This document shows, one piece after another, positions 15,557 through 23,811 of a stretch of DNA of 64,000 nt. Under the pieces are notes generated by a model. It saw only the letters and a list, made by a program, of their open reading frames with translations. It made no database searches and was not told the origin of the DNA. Source of the stretch: Anaerolineales bacterium (GTDB taxonomy: Bacteria; Chloroflexota; Anaerolineae; 4572-78; J111); the NCBI GenBank assembly GCA_015075405.1, contig JABTUK010000003.1, forward strand, positions 372,001 to 436,000. Direction: 5' to 3'. Made by a program: the position numbers and the translations under genes. The number at the start of each line of letters is the position of its first letter. The stretch's first letter is position 1.

Positions 15557-17163
15557 AATTCAAAATACCCTTCCGTCTCCACTTCGCCGATGCGGCCCCT
15601 ATCCAGGCCGCTTAACTCGGTGGGTAGTTTGTCCAGGCCCAATAGACCCACATAGATGCCCTCGTCAAGCTGCATCTGGCGCAAATGCTGGCCCCACAGC
15701 ACTGATTGGACTCCTTTCCAGCGTTCCTGTAAAAAGTCCACCAGAGCTTTGTTGGTTTCTGGAGCCGATAACCGTTTGTGCTCATTCATAATCCCGGCAG
15801 CCCGATAGGCGCAAAAGCCGCCCTGGCAGGGACCCATTCCCAGGCGCAAATCGCGCCGCAGGTTATTGATAATGTTGGTCGGGTCGTGGGCCAGATGTTC
15901 TTCGATTTGGGGGCGCGTGACCAACTCACACTCACAGATAAGCTGGCCGCCCCATTCGCCTGATTCGATTTTTTCCAGGCGCTGGCCCAGGGTATAAAAT
16001 TTCTTGTCGCCGGGACTTTTAAGGACGGTTGTGGCTGTCTGGCATGGCCGCTCGACGCCCAGTTTCTTGCAGACCAGGTCCGCCGTCTCTTCGGCCATCA
16101 GGCGGTAAGTGGTCCACTTGCCGCCGGTAATGGTGATAAAATTGTCTACCCCATCGCGCGGGGTGTGGTCGAGCAGGGTATACTTGCGGGTCACATCGCG
16201 CAGGTCGGCCCCCTCGGCTTTTTCCTGGTACAGCGGTCGGACCCCGGCCCAGGCTCGCAGTGCCCGAAATTGCTTAAAACTGGGGACCAGCTTCTCGCCT
16301 TCGTCCAGCATCAATTGCACTTCCCAATCCTCGATGGCGTACTTATCCGGGTCAGGCACTCTGACCGAGGTGGTCCCAATCACCGCCACCGAAGCAATGG
16401 GCACAATAATATCGCCATCGTGCGGCTTAATACAGCGATTGACCACCGTGTTGACCATGCGATAGTTCATGGCCACCATCGTCCCCTTGCCGGCATAAAC
16501 CGTCACATCACAGCCGGCCATGTGGGCAATCTGGCCGCCCCAGGCCCCGGCGGCGCTGACCACCAAATCAGCTTCGATGACCACTTCTTCGCCGGTAACA
16601 ACATTTTGCGCCACCGCGCCGGTCACTTTGCCGTTGCTAACCAGCATGTTGACAATTTTGTGATAGGTCAAAACCTCGGCCCCGTACTCCTGGGCCGATT
16701 CGACCAGCGCCTTGCAGGCTTCCCACGTTTCCACGCTGGCGTCGGGCACGGTGAAGGCGCGGGTCATTTTGGGGTTTAACAGCGGTTCCCGGCGCAGCGC
16801 TTCGCCGGGGGAAATTTCTTCGACGGGAATGCCGACTTTCTGGCAGGCCACGTAAAATTCGTCGGTAAAGTCGAGGGGGTCGCCCGGTACACTGACAAAC
16901 AAGCCGCCGGTGTCCTCGATGCAGTGGGGCATGATTTTGCGTAAAATAAAATTTTCCTCGATACACTCACGGGCCGCATCTGAGTCGTTAACCGCATAGC
17001 GACCGCCGCTGTGCAGTAACCCGTGAAAGCGCCCCGAAGTGCCGTAGGACAAGGCCCCCCGCTCTACCAGCAAGCATTTGAAGCCGCGCTGGGCCAAATC
17101 GAACAGGATGCCACAGCCTGTCGCCCCGCCGCCAATAACTAAAACTTCGGTTGATTTTTTCAT
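15535..17163 (-). CDS. glpA: Anaerobic glycerol-3-phosphate dehydrogenase subunit A
   Basis: 542 residues, typical of GlpA. N-terminal FAD motif VLVIGGGATGCGILFDLA, then SYGTSGRFHGLLHSGGRY. The DAO fold is followed by TGGKWTTYRLMAEETAD. The C-terminal BFD-like [2Fe-2S] domain shows CECE and the paired motif GPCQGGFC. It oxidises glycerol-3-phosphate to DHAP under anaerobic conditions. First gene of glpABC. Confidence 0.96.
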   Translation of the reverse strand: MKKSTEVLVIGGGATGCGILFDLAQRGFKCLLVERGALSYGTSGRFHGLLHSGGRYAVNDSDAARECIEENFILRKIMPHCIEDTGGLFVSVPGDPLDFTDEFYVACQKVGIPVEEISPGEALRREPLLNPKMTRAFTVPDASVETWEACKALVESAQEYGAEVLTYHKIVNMLVSNGKVTGAVAQNVVTGEEVVIEADLVVSAAGAWGGQIAHMAGCDVTVYAGKGTMVAMNYRMVNTVVNRCIKPHDGDIIVPIASVAVIGTTSVRVPDPDKYAIEDWEVQLMLDEGEKLVPSFKQFRALRAWAGVRPLYQEKAEGADLRDVTRKYTLLDHTPRDGVDNFITITGGKWTTYRLMAEETADLVCKKLGVERPCQTATTVLKSPGDKKFYTLGQRLEKIESGEWGGQLICECELVTRPQIEEHLAHDPTNIINNLRRDLRLGMGPCQGGFCAYRAAGIMNEHKRLSAPETNKALVDFLQERWKGVQSVLWGQHLRQMQLDEGIYVGLLGLDKLPTELSGLDRGRIGEVETEGYFELEVRNEK

Positions 17164-17185
17164 AAGTCAAACATCTTTTGTTGGA

Positions 17186-17296
17186 ACTACTCAGGCATGT
17201 CATCCTTCGACAGGCTCAGGACAGGTTTCGAGCGAAGGGAGAAATCCCCACCCCAGCCGGGGGGATTGCTTTGGCCTTACGGCCTCGCAATGACAT
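17186..17296. repeat. Dispersed palindrome, mixed type
   Basis: Begins GAACTACTCAGGCATGTCAT, contains TTTCGAGCGAAGGGAGAAAT, and ends in a GCAATGACATT arm like the 4134 variant. It appears to be a hybrid of the two palindrome types. Confidence 0.6.
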
Positions 17297-17385
17297 TCTC
17301 CTCCGTCTTTTCACAGGTAGGGGGAAGGAAACTGCCTTTCCTTCCCCCTATTTGATTAGTCACTCTATTATCATTGACAGAAGTT

Positions 17386-17500
17386 ACGCAGTCATGTCAT
17401 TTCGAGCGACGAAGGAGCGAGAAATCCTCTCAAAACTACTCTTACAAGATGAGGCCCTGGGGATTTCTCCCTCCGCTACACTCCGGTCGAAATGACATGT
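17386..17500. repeat. MITE-like palindrome of the GTCATTTCGA family
   Basis: Outer arms CATGTCATTTCGA and TCGAAATGACATG, inner arms GCGAGAAATCC and GGATTTCTCC. With the element at 17186-17296 it fills the 433-base gap between glpA and glpK, where I see no gene. Confidence 0.8.
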
Positions 17501-17596
17501 TTTCGGGGTACTCAAGTTTCTCGTTCCCAAATAGAGTTTGGGAACGAGATAAACGAGATAACCCTGTCTACCTACTACTTACTACCGTCTACCTGC

Positions 17597-19111
17597 CTAG
17601 TGTTCCACCCAATCAAAGGTGCGGGTGACCGCCTTCTTCCACTGCTTGTACAGTTCGGTGCTGGCTTTGCTGCCCGGGGTGGGTTCCCAGGTTTTGTCCA
17701 TGCCCCAGTTGGCCCGCATTTCGTCGGTGTTCTTCCAGAAGCCAACGGCCAGACCGGCGGCGTAGGCCGCGCCGAGGGCGGTGGTTTCAGCCACCTTGGG
17801 CCGGACCACCGGCACGCCCAACACATCGGCCTGGAACTGCATGAGCAGGTTGTTGTAAACCATGCCGCCGTCAACCTTGAGCGCGGTCAGCGGCACGCCG
17901 GAGTCGGCGTTCATGGCATCGAGCACTTCACGGGTCTGGAAGGCAGTGGCTTCCAGGGCAGCGCGGGCAAAGTGTCCCCGGTTGACATAGCGGGTCATCC
18001 CGGCAATCACGCCGCGGGCATCGCTCTTCCAGTAGGGGGCAAAAAGGCCGGAGAAAGCCGGGACAAAGTAGATGCCGCCGTTGTCTTCAACCGTTTTGGC
18101 CAGGTCTTCAACATCGGTGGATTTCTCGATCAGTTTCAGGTTGTCGCGCAGCCATTGGACCAGCGCGCCGGTGATGGCGATCGAACCTTCCAGAGCGTAT
18201 ACGGTTGGCTCATCGCCAAACTTGTAGCAGGCCGTGGTCAGCAGGCCGCTTTTGGAGGGGACAATCTTGGTGCCGGTGTTGAGGATCATGAAGCAGCCGG
18301 TGCCGTAGGTATTCTTGGACTCGCCAGGGCTGAAACATGCCTGGCCTACGGTCGCCGCTTGCTGGTCGCCCAGGTCGCCACAGACCGGGATGCGCCCGCC
18401 AAAGGGTCCATTTTCCAGGGTGTGACCATAAATCTTGGGATCGCTGGAAGGGCGGATTTCAGGCAGCATGGACTTGGGGATGGTCATCGCCGCGCAAATG
18501 GCATCATCCCAGTGGCAGCCATCCAGGTCCATGAGCATGGTCCGGGAGGCGTTGGTGACATCAGTCACATGCGCGCCGCCGTTGGGGCCGCCGGTCAGAT
18601 TCCAGATAACCCAGGTGTCAATGTTACCAAAGATGGCATCACCCTTGTCAGCGGCTTCGCGCAGGCCGGGCACATTGTCCAGCAGCCATTTGACCTTGGG
18701 GCCGGAGAAGTAGGTGGCCAGAGGCAAACCTACCTGGGCGCGGAAGCGATCTTGCCCGCCATCTTTGGCCAGTTCATTGCAGATTTTGTCGGTGCGGGTA
18801 TCTTGCCAGACTAAGGCATTGTGATACGGCTTGCCGGTATTTTTGTCCCAGACGACCGTGGTTTCGCGTTGGTTGGTGACGCCTACAGCGGCAAGGTCGG
18901 CGGCGGTGATGCCCGCTTTTTTCATAGCACCCTTGATGACATCCTGGGTTCGTGCCCAAATTTCCAGCGGGTCGTGCTCAACCCAGCCAGCCTGGGGATA
19001 GATTTGTTCATGTTCTAACTGGTCAATACCCACTGATTCCCCGGCGTGATTAAAGATCATACAACGGGTACTGGTTGTACCCTGGTCTACTGCGGCCACA
19101 TACTTAGCCAT
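17597..19111 (-). CDS. glpK: Glycerol kinase
   Basis: 504 residues, the standard GlpK length. All catalytic motifs are intact: phosphate loop DQGTTSTR (9-16), glycerol-binding NQRETT (R82, E83), Y134, catalytic D249 in GDLGDQQAA, GTG at 270-272, and VDGGMVYNNLLMQFQAD at the nucleotide site. It makes glycerol-3-phosphate from glycerol and ATP for the adjacent GlpABC. This is the active partner of the altered paralogue at 10628-12196. Confidence 0.97.
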   Translation of the reverse strand: MAKYVAAVDQGTTSTRCMIFNHAGESVGIDQLEHEQIYPQAGWVEHDPLEIWARTQDVIKGAMKKAGITAADLAAVGVTNQRETTVVWDKNTGKPYHNALVWQDTRTDKICNELAKDGGQDRFRAQVGLPLATYFSGPKVKWLLDNVPGLREAADKGDAIFGNIDTWVIWNLTGGPNGGAHVTDVTNASRTMLMDLDGCHWDDAICAAMTIPKSMLPEIRPSSDPKIYGHTLENGPFGGRIPVCGDLGDQQAATVGQACFSPGESKNTYGTGCFMILNTGTKIVPSKSGLLTTACYKFGDEPTVYALEGSIAITGALVQWLRDNLKLIEKSTDVEDLAKTVEDNGGIYFVPAFSGLFAPYWKSDARGVIAGMTRYVNRGHFARAALEATAFQTREVLDAMNADSGVPLTALKVDGGMVYNNLLMQFQADVLGVPVVRPKVAETTALGAAYAAGLAVGFWKNTDEMRANWGMDKTWEPTPGSKASTELYKQWKKAVTRTFDWVEH

Positions 19112-19262
19112 AATTGTTTCTCCTTCAACATTGAATAATGAGTTGTCACATCACGGTGACAGCATTTTATTGATGTAACGAGTTGCAGAGTCGTAAGTTA
19201 GAGCGCGCAAAAGATAATTTGCTACTTGCAACCTGCTACTTGCTACTTGGTCCCGGATAACC

Positions 19263-19889
19263 TTAAGCCCAGAGATCCGCCGCTGCTTTGAGCATCAAAT
19301 ACGACGAAGTTGCGCCGGGGTCTTGATGCCCAATGCTGCGTTCGCCCAGATAGCTGGCTCGACCTTTCCGCGCTTGTAGGGGGATCGTATTTTTCATCCC
19401 TTCTTCAGCCGCGGCCACACCTTTTTGCAGGATTGTTTGTAGATCGTTGTTATCAGCTAATGCCTGCTTCATGGCCTCAAGCGCCGGTTTTTGGGCATCT
19501 ACCATGGTTTTGTCATTCAATTCGGCTTTGCCGCGCTGAATAATACCCTCCAACCCGGCCTCGAACAGAGCGACCACGTCGGCCGGCCCCAACTCGTTTT
19601 TGTTGACGCAGGCCGTGCTGGCCCGCATAAAAAACGTGCCATACAACGGACCGGAAGCGCCGCCAACGGTTCGAATAAGAGCCATAGCCACCGTTTTCAG
19701 AACGCTGCTGATATCCGGTGGGTTCGTTTTAGCCAAATCCGCTTTAACGGCCTGAAACCCTCGATCCATGTTGATCCCATGATCGGCATCGCCAATATTC
19801 GAGTCGAGCTGGGTCAGGTATTGTTTGTTGTCGGCATAGACTTGGGTTAGCGCATCAATCCAGGCTAAAAGGTTATCTCGGTTGACCAT
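19263..19889 (-). CDS. dhaL: Dihydroxyacetone kinase subunit DhaL
   Basis: 208 residues. The ADP/Mg site motif LDSNIGDADHGINMDRGF contains the metal-binding aspartates, and GGASGPLYGTFF and the C-terminal DPGATSSYLML are family marks. DhaL binds ADP, which is phosphorylated in place by DhaM, then passes phosphate to dihydroxyacetone on DhaK. The ATG at 19889 (MVNRDNLL) is chosen over a longer frame that would overlap dhaK; the gap to dhaK is 7 nt. Confidence 0.95.
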   Translation of the reverse strand: MVNRDNLLAWIDALTQVYADNKQYLTQLDSNIGDADHGINMDRGFQAVKADLAKTNPPDISSVLKTVAMALIRTVGGASGPLYGTFFMRASTACVNKNELGPADVVALFEAGLEGIIQRGKAELNDKTMVDAQKPALEAMKQALADNNDLQTILQKGVAAAEEGMKNTIPLQARKGRASYLGERSIGHQDPGATSSYLMLKAAADLWA

Positions 19890-19896
19890 AGTACAG

Positions 19897-20898
19897 TTAT
19901 ACTCCCCAACGTAAGGCTGGCGTGTGCACCGGGGCATCCCACAGTGCGGTTAGTTCGTCATCGGTTTTGAGCAAGGTGATCGAGCAGCCCTGCATTTCCA
20001 GCGAGGTGATGTAGTTGCCCACCAAATTGCGCGCAATCTTGATGCCCTTAGCCTGGCAAATTTGGTTGAGCTTGTTGTAGATGATATAGAGTTCGATAAG
20101 TGGGGTCCCCCCCATGCCATTGACCATGGCGATAACGCTGTCGCCATTTTTATAGGGCAGATCGGAGATAATCGCTTCGGCCATCATTTCGGTGATTTCG
20201 TCGGCGCTTTGCAGGTTCATGCGCTTGCGCCCTGGTTCGCCGTGAATGCCGATGCCGATTTCCATCTCGTTGTCGCCGATATCAAAGGTGGGTTTGCCGG
20301 CGGCAGGCACGGTGCAGGAGGTCAAAGCCATGCCCATCGAGCGGCCTTGATCATTGACCTTGCGGCAAATGTCGGCCACTTGCTGCAAATTCATGCGCTT
20401 TTCAGCCGCCGCCCCGCAGATTTTTTCGGCCAGCACAGTGATGCCCACGCCGCGCCGTCCGGCGGTGTAGAGGCTGTCCTGCACAGCTACGTCATCGTTG
20501 GTCACTACGGCCACAACCTCGATCCCTTCGGCCTGGCACAGCTCGGCGGCCATCTCAAAGTTCATCACATCGCCGGTGTAGTTCTTGACGATGTGCAGCA
20601 CGCCTGCGCCGCCGTTAACGGCCTTGGTTGCCGCTTCCATCTGGTCGGGGGTGGGTGAGGTAAAGACATCGCCGGGGCACGCTGCGTCGAGCATGCCCAT
20701 GCCCACAAAGCCACCGTGCATCGGCTCGTGGCCGCTGCCGCCGCCGGAGATGACGCCGACTTTCCCCTGGACCGGGGCGTCCGCGCGCACGACAATATTG
20801 GGATTGTAAAGCACTTTCACCAAATCCCCGTGCGCTGCGGCCACCCCGCCCAGCGACTGCGCCACGACATCTTCCGGCTTGTTGATTAGTTTTTTCAT
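19897..20898 (-). CDS. dhaK: Dihydroxyacetone kinase subunit DhaK
   Basis: 333 residues. The substrate site has GGGSGHEPMHGG (H57) and the covalent hemiaminal histidine H219 in IGIGIHGEPGRKR. DhaK binds dihydroxyacetone and receives phosphate from DhaL-ADP. Followed at 7 nt by dhaL; the third subunit dhaM is about 9.5 kb downstream on the same strand. No glycerol dehydrogenase gene is seen, so the source of DHA lies elsewhere. Confidence 0.97.
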   Translation of the reverse strand: MKKLINKPEDVVAQSLGGVAAAHGDLVKVLYNPNIVVRADAPVQGKVGVISGGGSGHEPMHGGFVGMGMLDAACPGDVFTSPTPDQMEAATKAVNGGAGVLHIVKNYTGDVMNFEMAAELCQAEGIEVVAVVTNDDVAVQDSLYTAGRRGVGITVLAEKICGAAAEKRMNLQQVADICRKVNDQGRSMGMALTSCTVPAAGKPTFDIGDNEMEIGIGIHGEPGRKRMNLQSADEITEMMAEAIISDLPYKNGDSVIAMVNGMGGTPLIELYIIYNKLNQICQAKGIKIARNLVGNYITSLEMQGCSITLLKTDDELTALWDAPVHTPALRWGV

Positions 20899-20937
20899 AA
20901 CTTGCCCGTCCTTTCCGTATAAACTAAAGATTTTACT

Positions 20938-21687
20938 TTAGAGGATCGTTAGCAGTACACCGGCGATAACGCCGCCGATGATCGGGCCGACAACCGGGAT
21001 CCAGGAGTAACCCCAGTCAGAGTCGCCCTTGCCGGCAATCGGCAAAACAAAGTGGGCAATGCGCGGGCCGAGGTCACGAGCCGGGTTGATAGCGTAACCA
21101 GTCGGGCCGCCCAGCGAGAGGCCGATGCCCCAGACCAGACAGGCAACCAAGTAGGGGCCAAGCCCACCGGCAACTTGAATGCCGGTAACTGGAGTGTTGA
21201 TCTGGAAGATAGCGCCCACACCCATCACCAGCACAAACGTGCCGATGATTTCGCAAATCAGGTTGGTGGTAGTATTGCGAATGGCCGGGCCGGTGCTGAA
21301 GACCGCTAACTTGGCCCCCTCCGAGCCATCGCCTCGCGTGGCTTCGAAGTGTGGCAGATAGGCCAACCAGACAATGACCGCGCCGATGAAGGCTCCGACA
21401 AATTCGCCGATGAGGTAAAAGACGACATCGCCTGCCGGAACAACCCCGGCTGCGAGCAGACCAAACGTAACGGCCGGGTTAAGGTGGGCGCCGCCGCTGC
21501 CAAATGCTTGCGCGGTGAAAACACCAATTAACACGGCAAAAGCCCAGCCAGCGGTAATGACAATCCATGCGCCGCCGCCGCCTCCACCTTGACCTTTATT
21601 CTTAGCCAAAACCACGTTGGCGACGACGCCGTCGCCCAAGATGATCAGCATCATTGTGCCGAGCAATTCACCCAATAGGATACTCAT
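20938..21687 (-). CDS. glpF: Glycerol uptake facilitator (MIP/aquaglyceroporin)
   Basis: 249 residues with six hydrophobic segments and the two half-helix motifs, HLNPAVTFG (N70) and GYAINPARDLGPR (the Asp after NPAR is typical of glycerol channels). A glycine run KGQGGGGGGAW lies in the first loop. It lets glycerol across the cytoplasmic membrane. The ATG at 21687 is chosen because GAGGGG lies just upstream; an in-frame GTG six codons earlier is less likely. First gene of the glycerol/DHA block. Confidence 0.94.
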   Translation of the reverse strand: MSILLGELLGTMMLIILGDGVVANVVLAKNKGQGGGGGGAWIVITAGWAFAVLIGVFTAQAFGSGGAHLNPAVTFGLLAAGVVPAGDVVFYLIGEFVGAFIGAVIVWLAYLPHFEATRGDGSEGAKLAVFSTGPAIRNTTTNLICEIIGTFVLVMGVGAIFQINTPVTGIQVAGGLGPYLVACLVWGIGLSLGGPTGYAINPARDLGPRIAHFVLPIAGKGDSDWGYSWIPVVGPIIGGVIAGVLLTIL

Positions 21688-21776
21688 AGTTGATTTTCCC
21701 CTCACACATTAGGATTTTTGGTTTTATGATAAAACCGTTTATTTGCTTTGAAACCCCATTGTCAAAGCTTTGTGTG

Positions 21777-21822
21777 AGACAGGTAGGCGGGTTTCAGCTA
21801 AACCTACCCTGTCTTAATTATA
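21777..21822 (-). promoter_or_regulatory. Possible proximal glpF promoter and leader hairpin
   Basis: On the minus strand, TATAAT (21822-21817) lies about 130 bases upstream of glpF; its -35 region is weak. Just downstream, AGACAG.GTAGG and CCTACC.CTGTCT (21777-21814) can pair into a hairpin with one bulge. This could be an activator-dependent promoter or a leader structure. Confidence 0.3.
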
Positions 21823-21976
21823 CTGAAATCTTACAATTTCTCGATATTCTATCCCTCCTTTAACGCTGCCGCGCTAAACCGTCTGTCCCTCAAGGTACGT
21901 TGAACAATAAATAAGATTCGATTCTTTACCAGGGGTCAGTTTCGGCCTTCATTAAAAAAACTACCTTTTAAACAAA

Positions 21977-22020
21977 AAGGCATGGAGTTGACCCGTTAAA
22001 ATGGGTCAACTCCATGCCTT
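21977..22020 (-). terminator. Strong terminator-like hairpin in the glpF upstream region
   Basis: A perfect 18-bp inverted repeat (21977-21994 and 22003-22020) with an 8-nt loop. On the minus strand it is followed by TTTTTGTTT and, further on, a T7 run. It lies between the promoter at 22272-22300 and glpF, so it either ends a ~290-nt transcript or attenuates the operon. Confidence 0.75.
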
Positions 22021-22219
22021 CCGTTTCTGAACAGCAGAAGTTAGGGACCAAGCTATTTTTTGGCCTAGATGGATCGTAATTGGCAGAGACAGCGAACCTG
22101 ACAACATTGTGGTCACGCTTTACACCTTTGTTTTCCGACTAGTTTTTTGAATTAGAAAGTCAAATAACCAGAAGTAGAATGTGCAGACGTAGGCGGACAG
22201 AAAAAACAGGAGAGGGATT

Positions 22220-22262
22220 TGGACAAATGTTCACAATCCTCCCGGTTATGAACATTTGTTAC
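22220..22262. promoter_or_regulatory. Two SorC-like operators
   Basis: TGGACA-AA-TGTTCA (22220-22233) and TGAACA-TT-TGTTAC (22249-22262), each one or two bases from the palindrome TGAACA-N2-TGTTCA. The inner parts also form an 11-bp inverted repeat (ACAAATGTTCA / TGAACATTTGT). They lie just downstream of a minus-strand promoter start, a position suited to repression. The SorC gene at 8538 is the natural candidate. Confidence 0.55.
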
Positions 22263-22271
22263 ACAAGGGCT

Positions 22272-22300
22272 ATAATAGCACCTTTTTCCTATGGAGTCAA
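22272..22300 (-). promoter_or_regulatory. Strong sigma-70-type promoter, minus strand
   Basis: Read on the minus strand: TTGACT (22300-22295), 17-nt spacer, TATTAT (22277-22272). Transcription would start near 22265 toward glpF, right at the operators. The whole 21688-22705 gap (1 kb) holds this promoter, the operators, the terminator hairpin and a palindromic repeat; no gene in it is supported. Confidence 0.6.
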
Positions 22301-22466
22301 TAGAAGCGTAGAGAAATCGTAGGGTAATCGTAGAAAATTGGTTAGAGAATTTTGGTTTTTTAGCAAGGAATTTAACCAATCAATTGTACCAAATTAGCTG
22401 AAATGTCAGCAGTGATAAATGTCACCAATGTTTAGGATGAATGACATCTCTTCTAACCTAAATTTG

Positions 22467-22598
22467 TAACTGCTCAGGTATCATGTCATTTCGACGAGCC
22501 TGCGAGGAGAAATCTTCCAGGTTGATGCTTGAATAGCCTGCGAGCGGGGAAGATTTCTCGGCCTACGGCCTCGAAATGACATGCCTGAGTTGTTACCT
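22467..22598. repeat. MITE-like palindrome of the GTCATTTCGA family
   Basis: Ends GTAACTGCTCAGGTATCATG and its near-complement ATGCCTGAGTTGTTAC. Inner arms CATTTCGA / TCGAAATG and GAGAAATCTTCC / GGAAGATTTCTC. It lies between the glpF regulatory region and the thioredoxin-like gene. Confidence 0.8.
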
Positions 22599-22705
22599 AA
22601 ATTTTGTGCTTTGCTACCCTGCAACCTGATTACCCGCTACTTGCCACAGTTTGCCAGTCAGAGTATAGTTGAGAATATATATTACAAGTAGGAGTAAATA
22701 CAATT

Positions 22706-23035
22706 ATGGCGATGCTAGTTTCCGTCACCGATAACAGCTTTGATGCTGAAGTTTTAAAGTGCGATATTCCCGTTATTGCCGATTTTTGGGCCGAGTGGTG
22801 CGCCCCGTGCAAAACCGTTGACGCTTACCTGGCCGAGATTGCGGCTCAATTTCCTGAACAGCTAAAAGTGGTCAAGGTGGATATTGAAACCAATCCCCTG
22901 GTAACTTCAAATTACCATGTCTTGAACTTGCCGACCCTGATCCTGTTCAAATTTGGCCAGCCCGTCGAGCGTATGGTGGGCACGCTTCCCAAACAAGCCA
23001 TTCTGGACAAAATTACGCCTTATTTGGACAGTTAA
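22706..23035 (+). CDS. Thioredoxin-like protein, CAPC active site
   Basis: 109 residues, one thioredoxin fold. The active site is WCAPC (C32, C35) instead of the usual WCGPC. DFWAEWC and the cis-Pro loop LPTLILF match thioredoxins. It would reduce or exchange protein disulfides. GGAG lies 11 bases before the ATG. The glycine-to-alanine change in the active site should shift the redox potential; direction cannot be read from sequence. Confidence 0.88.
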   Translation: MAMLVSVTDNSFDAEVLKCDIPVIADFWAEWCAPCKTVDAYLAEIAAQFPEQLKVVKVDIETNPLVTSNYHVLNLPTLILFKFGQPVERMVGTLPKQAILDKITPYLDS

Positions 23036-23040
23036 ACCGG

Positions 23041-23102
23041 GAGTATGGAGTAGGCAGTAGGTAGTAAGGGTTTTTCCCTACTCCCTACTCCTTACTTCCT
23101 AC
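23041..23102. repeat. Heptamer-period hairpin (AGTAGG type)
   Basis: Arm one is a 7-nt tandem (AGTAGGC AGTAGGT AGTAAGG), then TTTTT, then the complementary 7-nt tandem (CCCTACT CCCTACT CCTTACT). It separates the convergent thioredoxin-like and GNAT genes and can serve as a terminator in both directions. Confidence 0.75.
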
Positions 23103-23106
23103 CCCC

Positions 23107-23715
23107 TTATATTTGTTTCGCCATCTCGTAGTAACCGGAGTGCCCGGTAATCCACTTTAAGAGCCGGCTGCGCCGCTCTGATTGAGTTGTAAACCCCATT
23201 TTTTCATATAAATGAATAGCGGGTAAGTTGTCGCGCACAACGGCCAGGGCCAACTTGCTGGCGTTTTGCTGCTGGGCCACAGTTTCGGCGTGAGCAATTA
23301 ACCGGTGGGCCACGCCCTGGCCGCGCCAGGCAGGGTCAACCCCCAACATTTCAATATAAATTTCATTTTGGTGGTGGGGGTGACGATTGTCTATCAACAG
23401 CATCAGCAGCATGCCCCGCAGCGCGCCAAAAATGCCATTGTTCAATTGCAGCGCGTGCCACAGCCAGCGTCCGTCGTCGGCTCGCGGCGCTGACGGCGTT
23501 TCCAAAACCATAAACCCGGCGACGGCGCCGCTAATTTCGGCCAGGGTGGTTGTTTGCAGATGGCGCTCGCTCAACCGCAGCCAGTCACACAGAACCCGCT
23601 CGGCTTTGTGCCCTAGAATGGGACCGAATTTGTCGGGGAACGTTGCCATCCACAGTTGAGCCAATACCTGGGCATCGGTGAGGGTAGCGGGACGGAGGAT
23701 GATTTCGCTGGTCAT
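23107..23715 (-). CDS. GNAT family N-acetyltransferase
   Basis: 202 residues. The acetyl-CoA motif A reads LGVDPAWRGQGVAHRLI, with R/Q-x-x-G-x-G/A in RGQGVA. The following NLPAIHLYEKMGF is the usual GNAT C-terminal motif. Substrate unknown; the closest themes are RimI-like acetyltransferases. Convergent with the thioredoxin-like gene. Confidence 0.88.
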   Translation of the reverse strand: MTSEIILRPATLTDAQVLAQLWMATFPDKFGPILGHKAERVLCDWLRLSERHLQTTTLAEISGAVAGFMVLETPSAPRADDGRWLWHALQLNNGIFGALRGMLLMLLIDNRHPHHQNEIYIEMLGVDPAWRGQGVAHRLIAHAETVAQQQNASKLALAVVRDNLPAIHLYEKMGFTTQSERRSRLLKWITGHSGYYEMAKQI

Positions 23716-23722
23716 AGCCTAA

Positions 23723-23795
23723 TTGGAAGGCTGGAAGATTGGAAGAATGGTTTTTTCCAACCCTCCAACCTTCCATTCTTCCAACCTTCCATTCT
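23723..23795. repeat. Short-period hairpin (TTGGAAG type)
   Basis: Arm one repeats TTGGAAG / CTGGAAG with a period of 7-8, then TTTTTT, then CCAACC / CCTTCCATTCTT repeats of the opposite sense. It lies between the divergent GNAT and CCA-adding genes, ending 17 bases before the latter's start. Confidence 0.7.
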
Positions 23796-23811
23796 GTGGT
23801 ATACTGCTCTC

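Noticed and set aside
17492..18814. 440-codon plus-strand reading frame
   Set aside because: It runs antisense to the intact glpK at 17597-19111 and shows no domain; it is a by-product of codon bias in that gene.
22064..22150. Possible remnant of an FHA domain (plus-strand IVIGRDSEPDNIVV)
   Set aside because: It resembles the start of an FHA domain, but only about 25 residues are readable, without start or continuation; too little to call a pseudogene.
22152..22379. 75-codon minus-strand frame near the glpF promoter
   Set aside because: It covers the promoter and operators and has no ribosome site or family resemblance.
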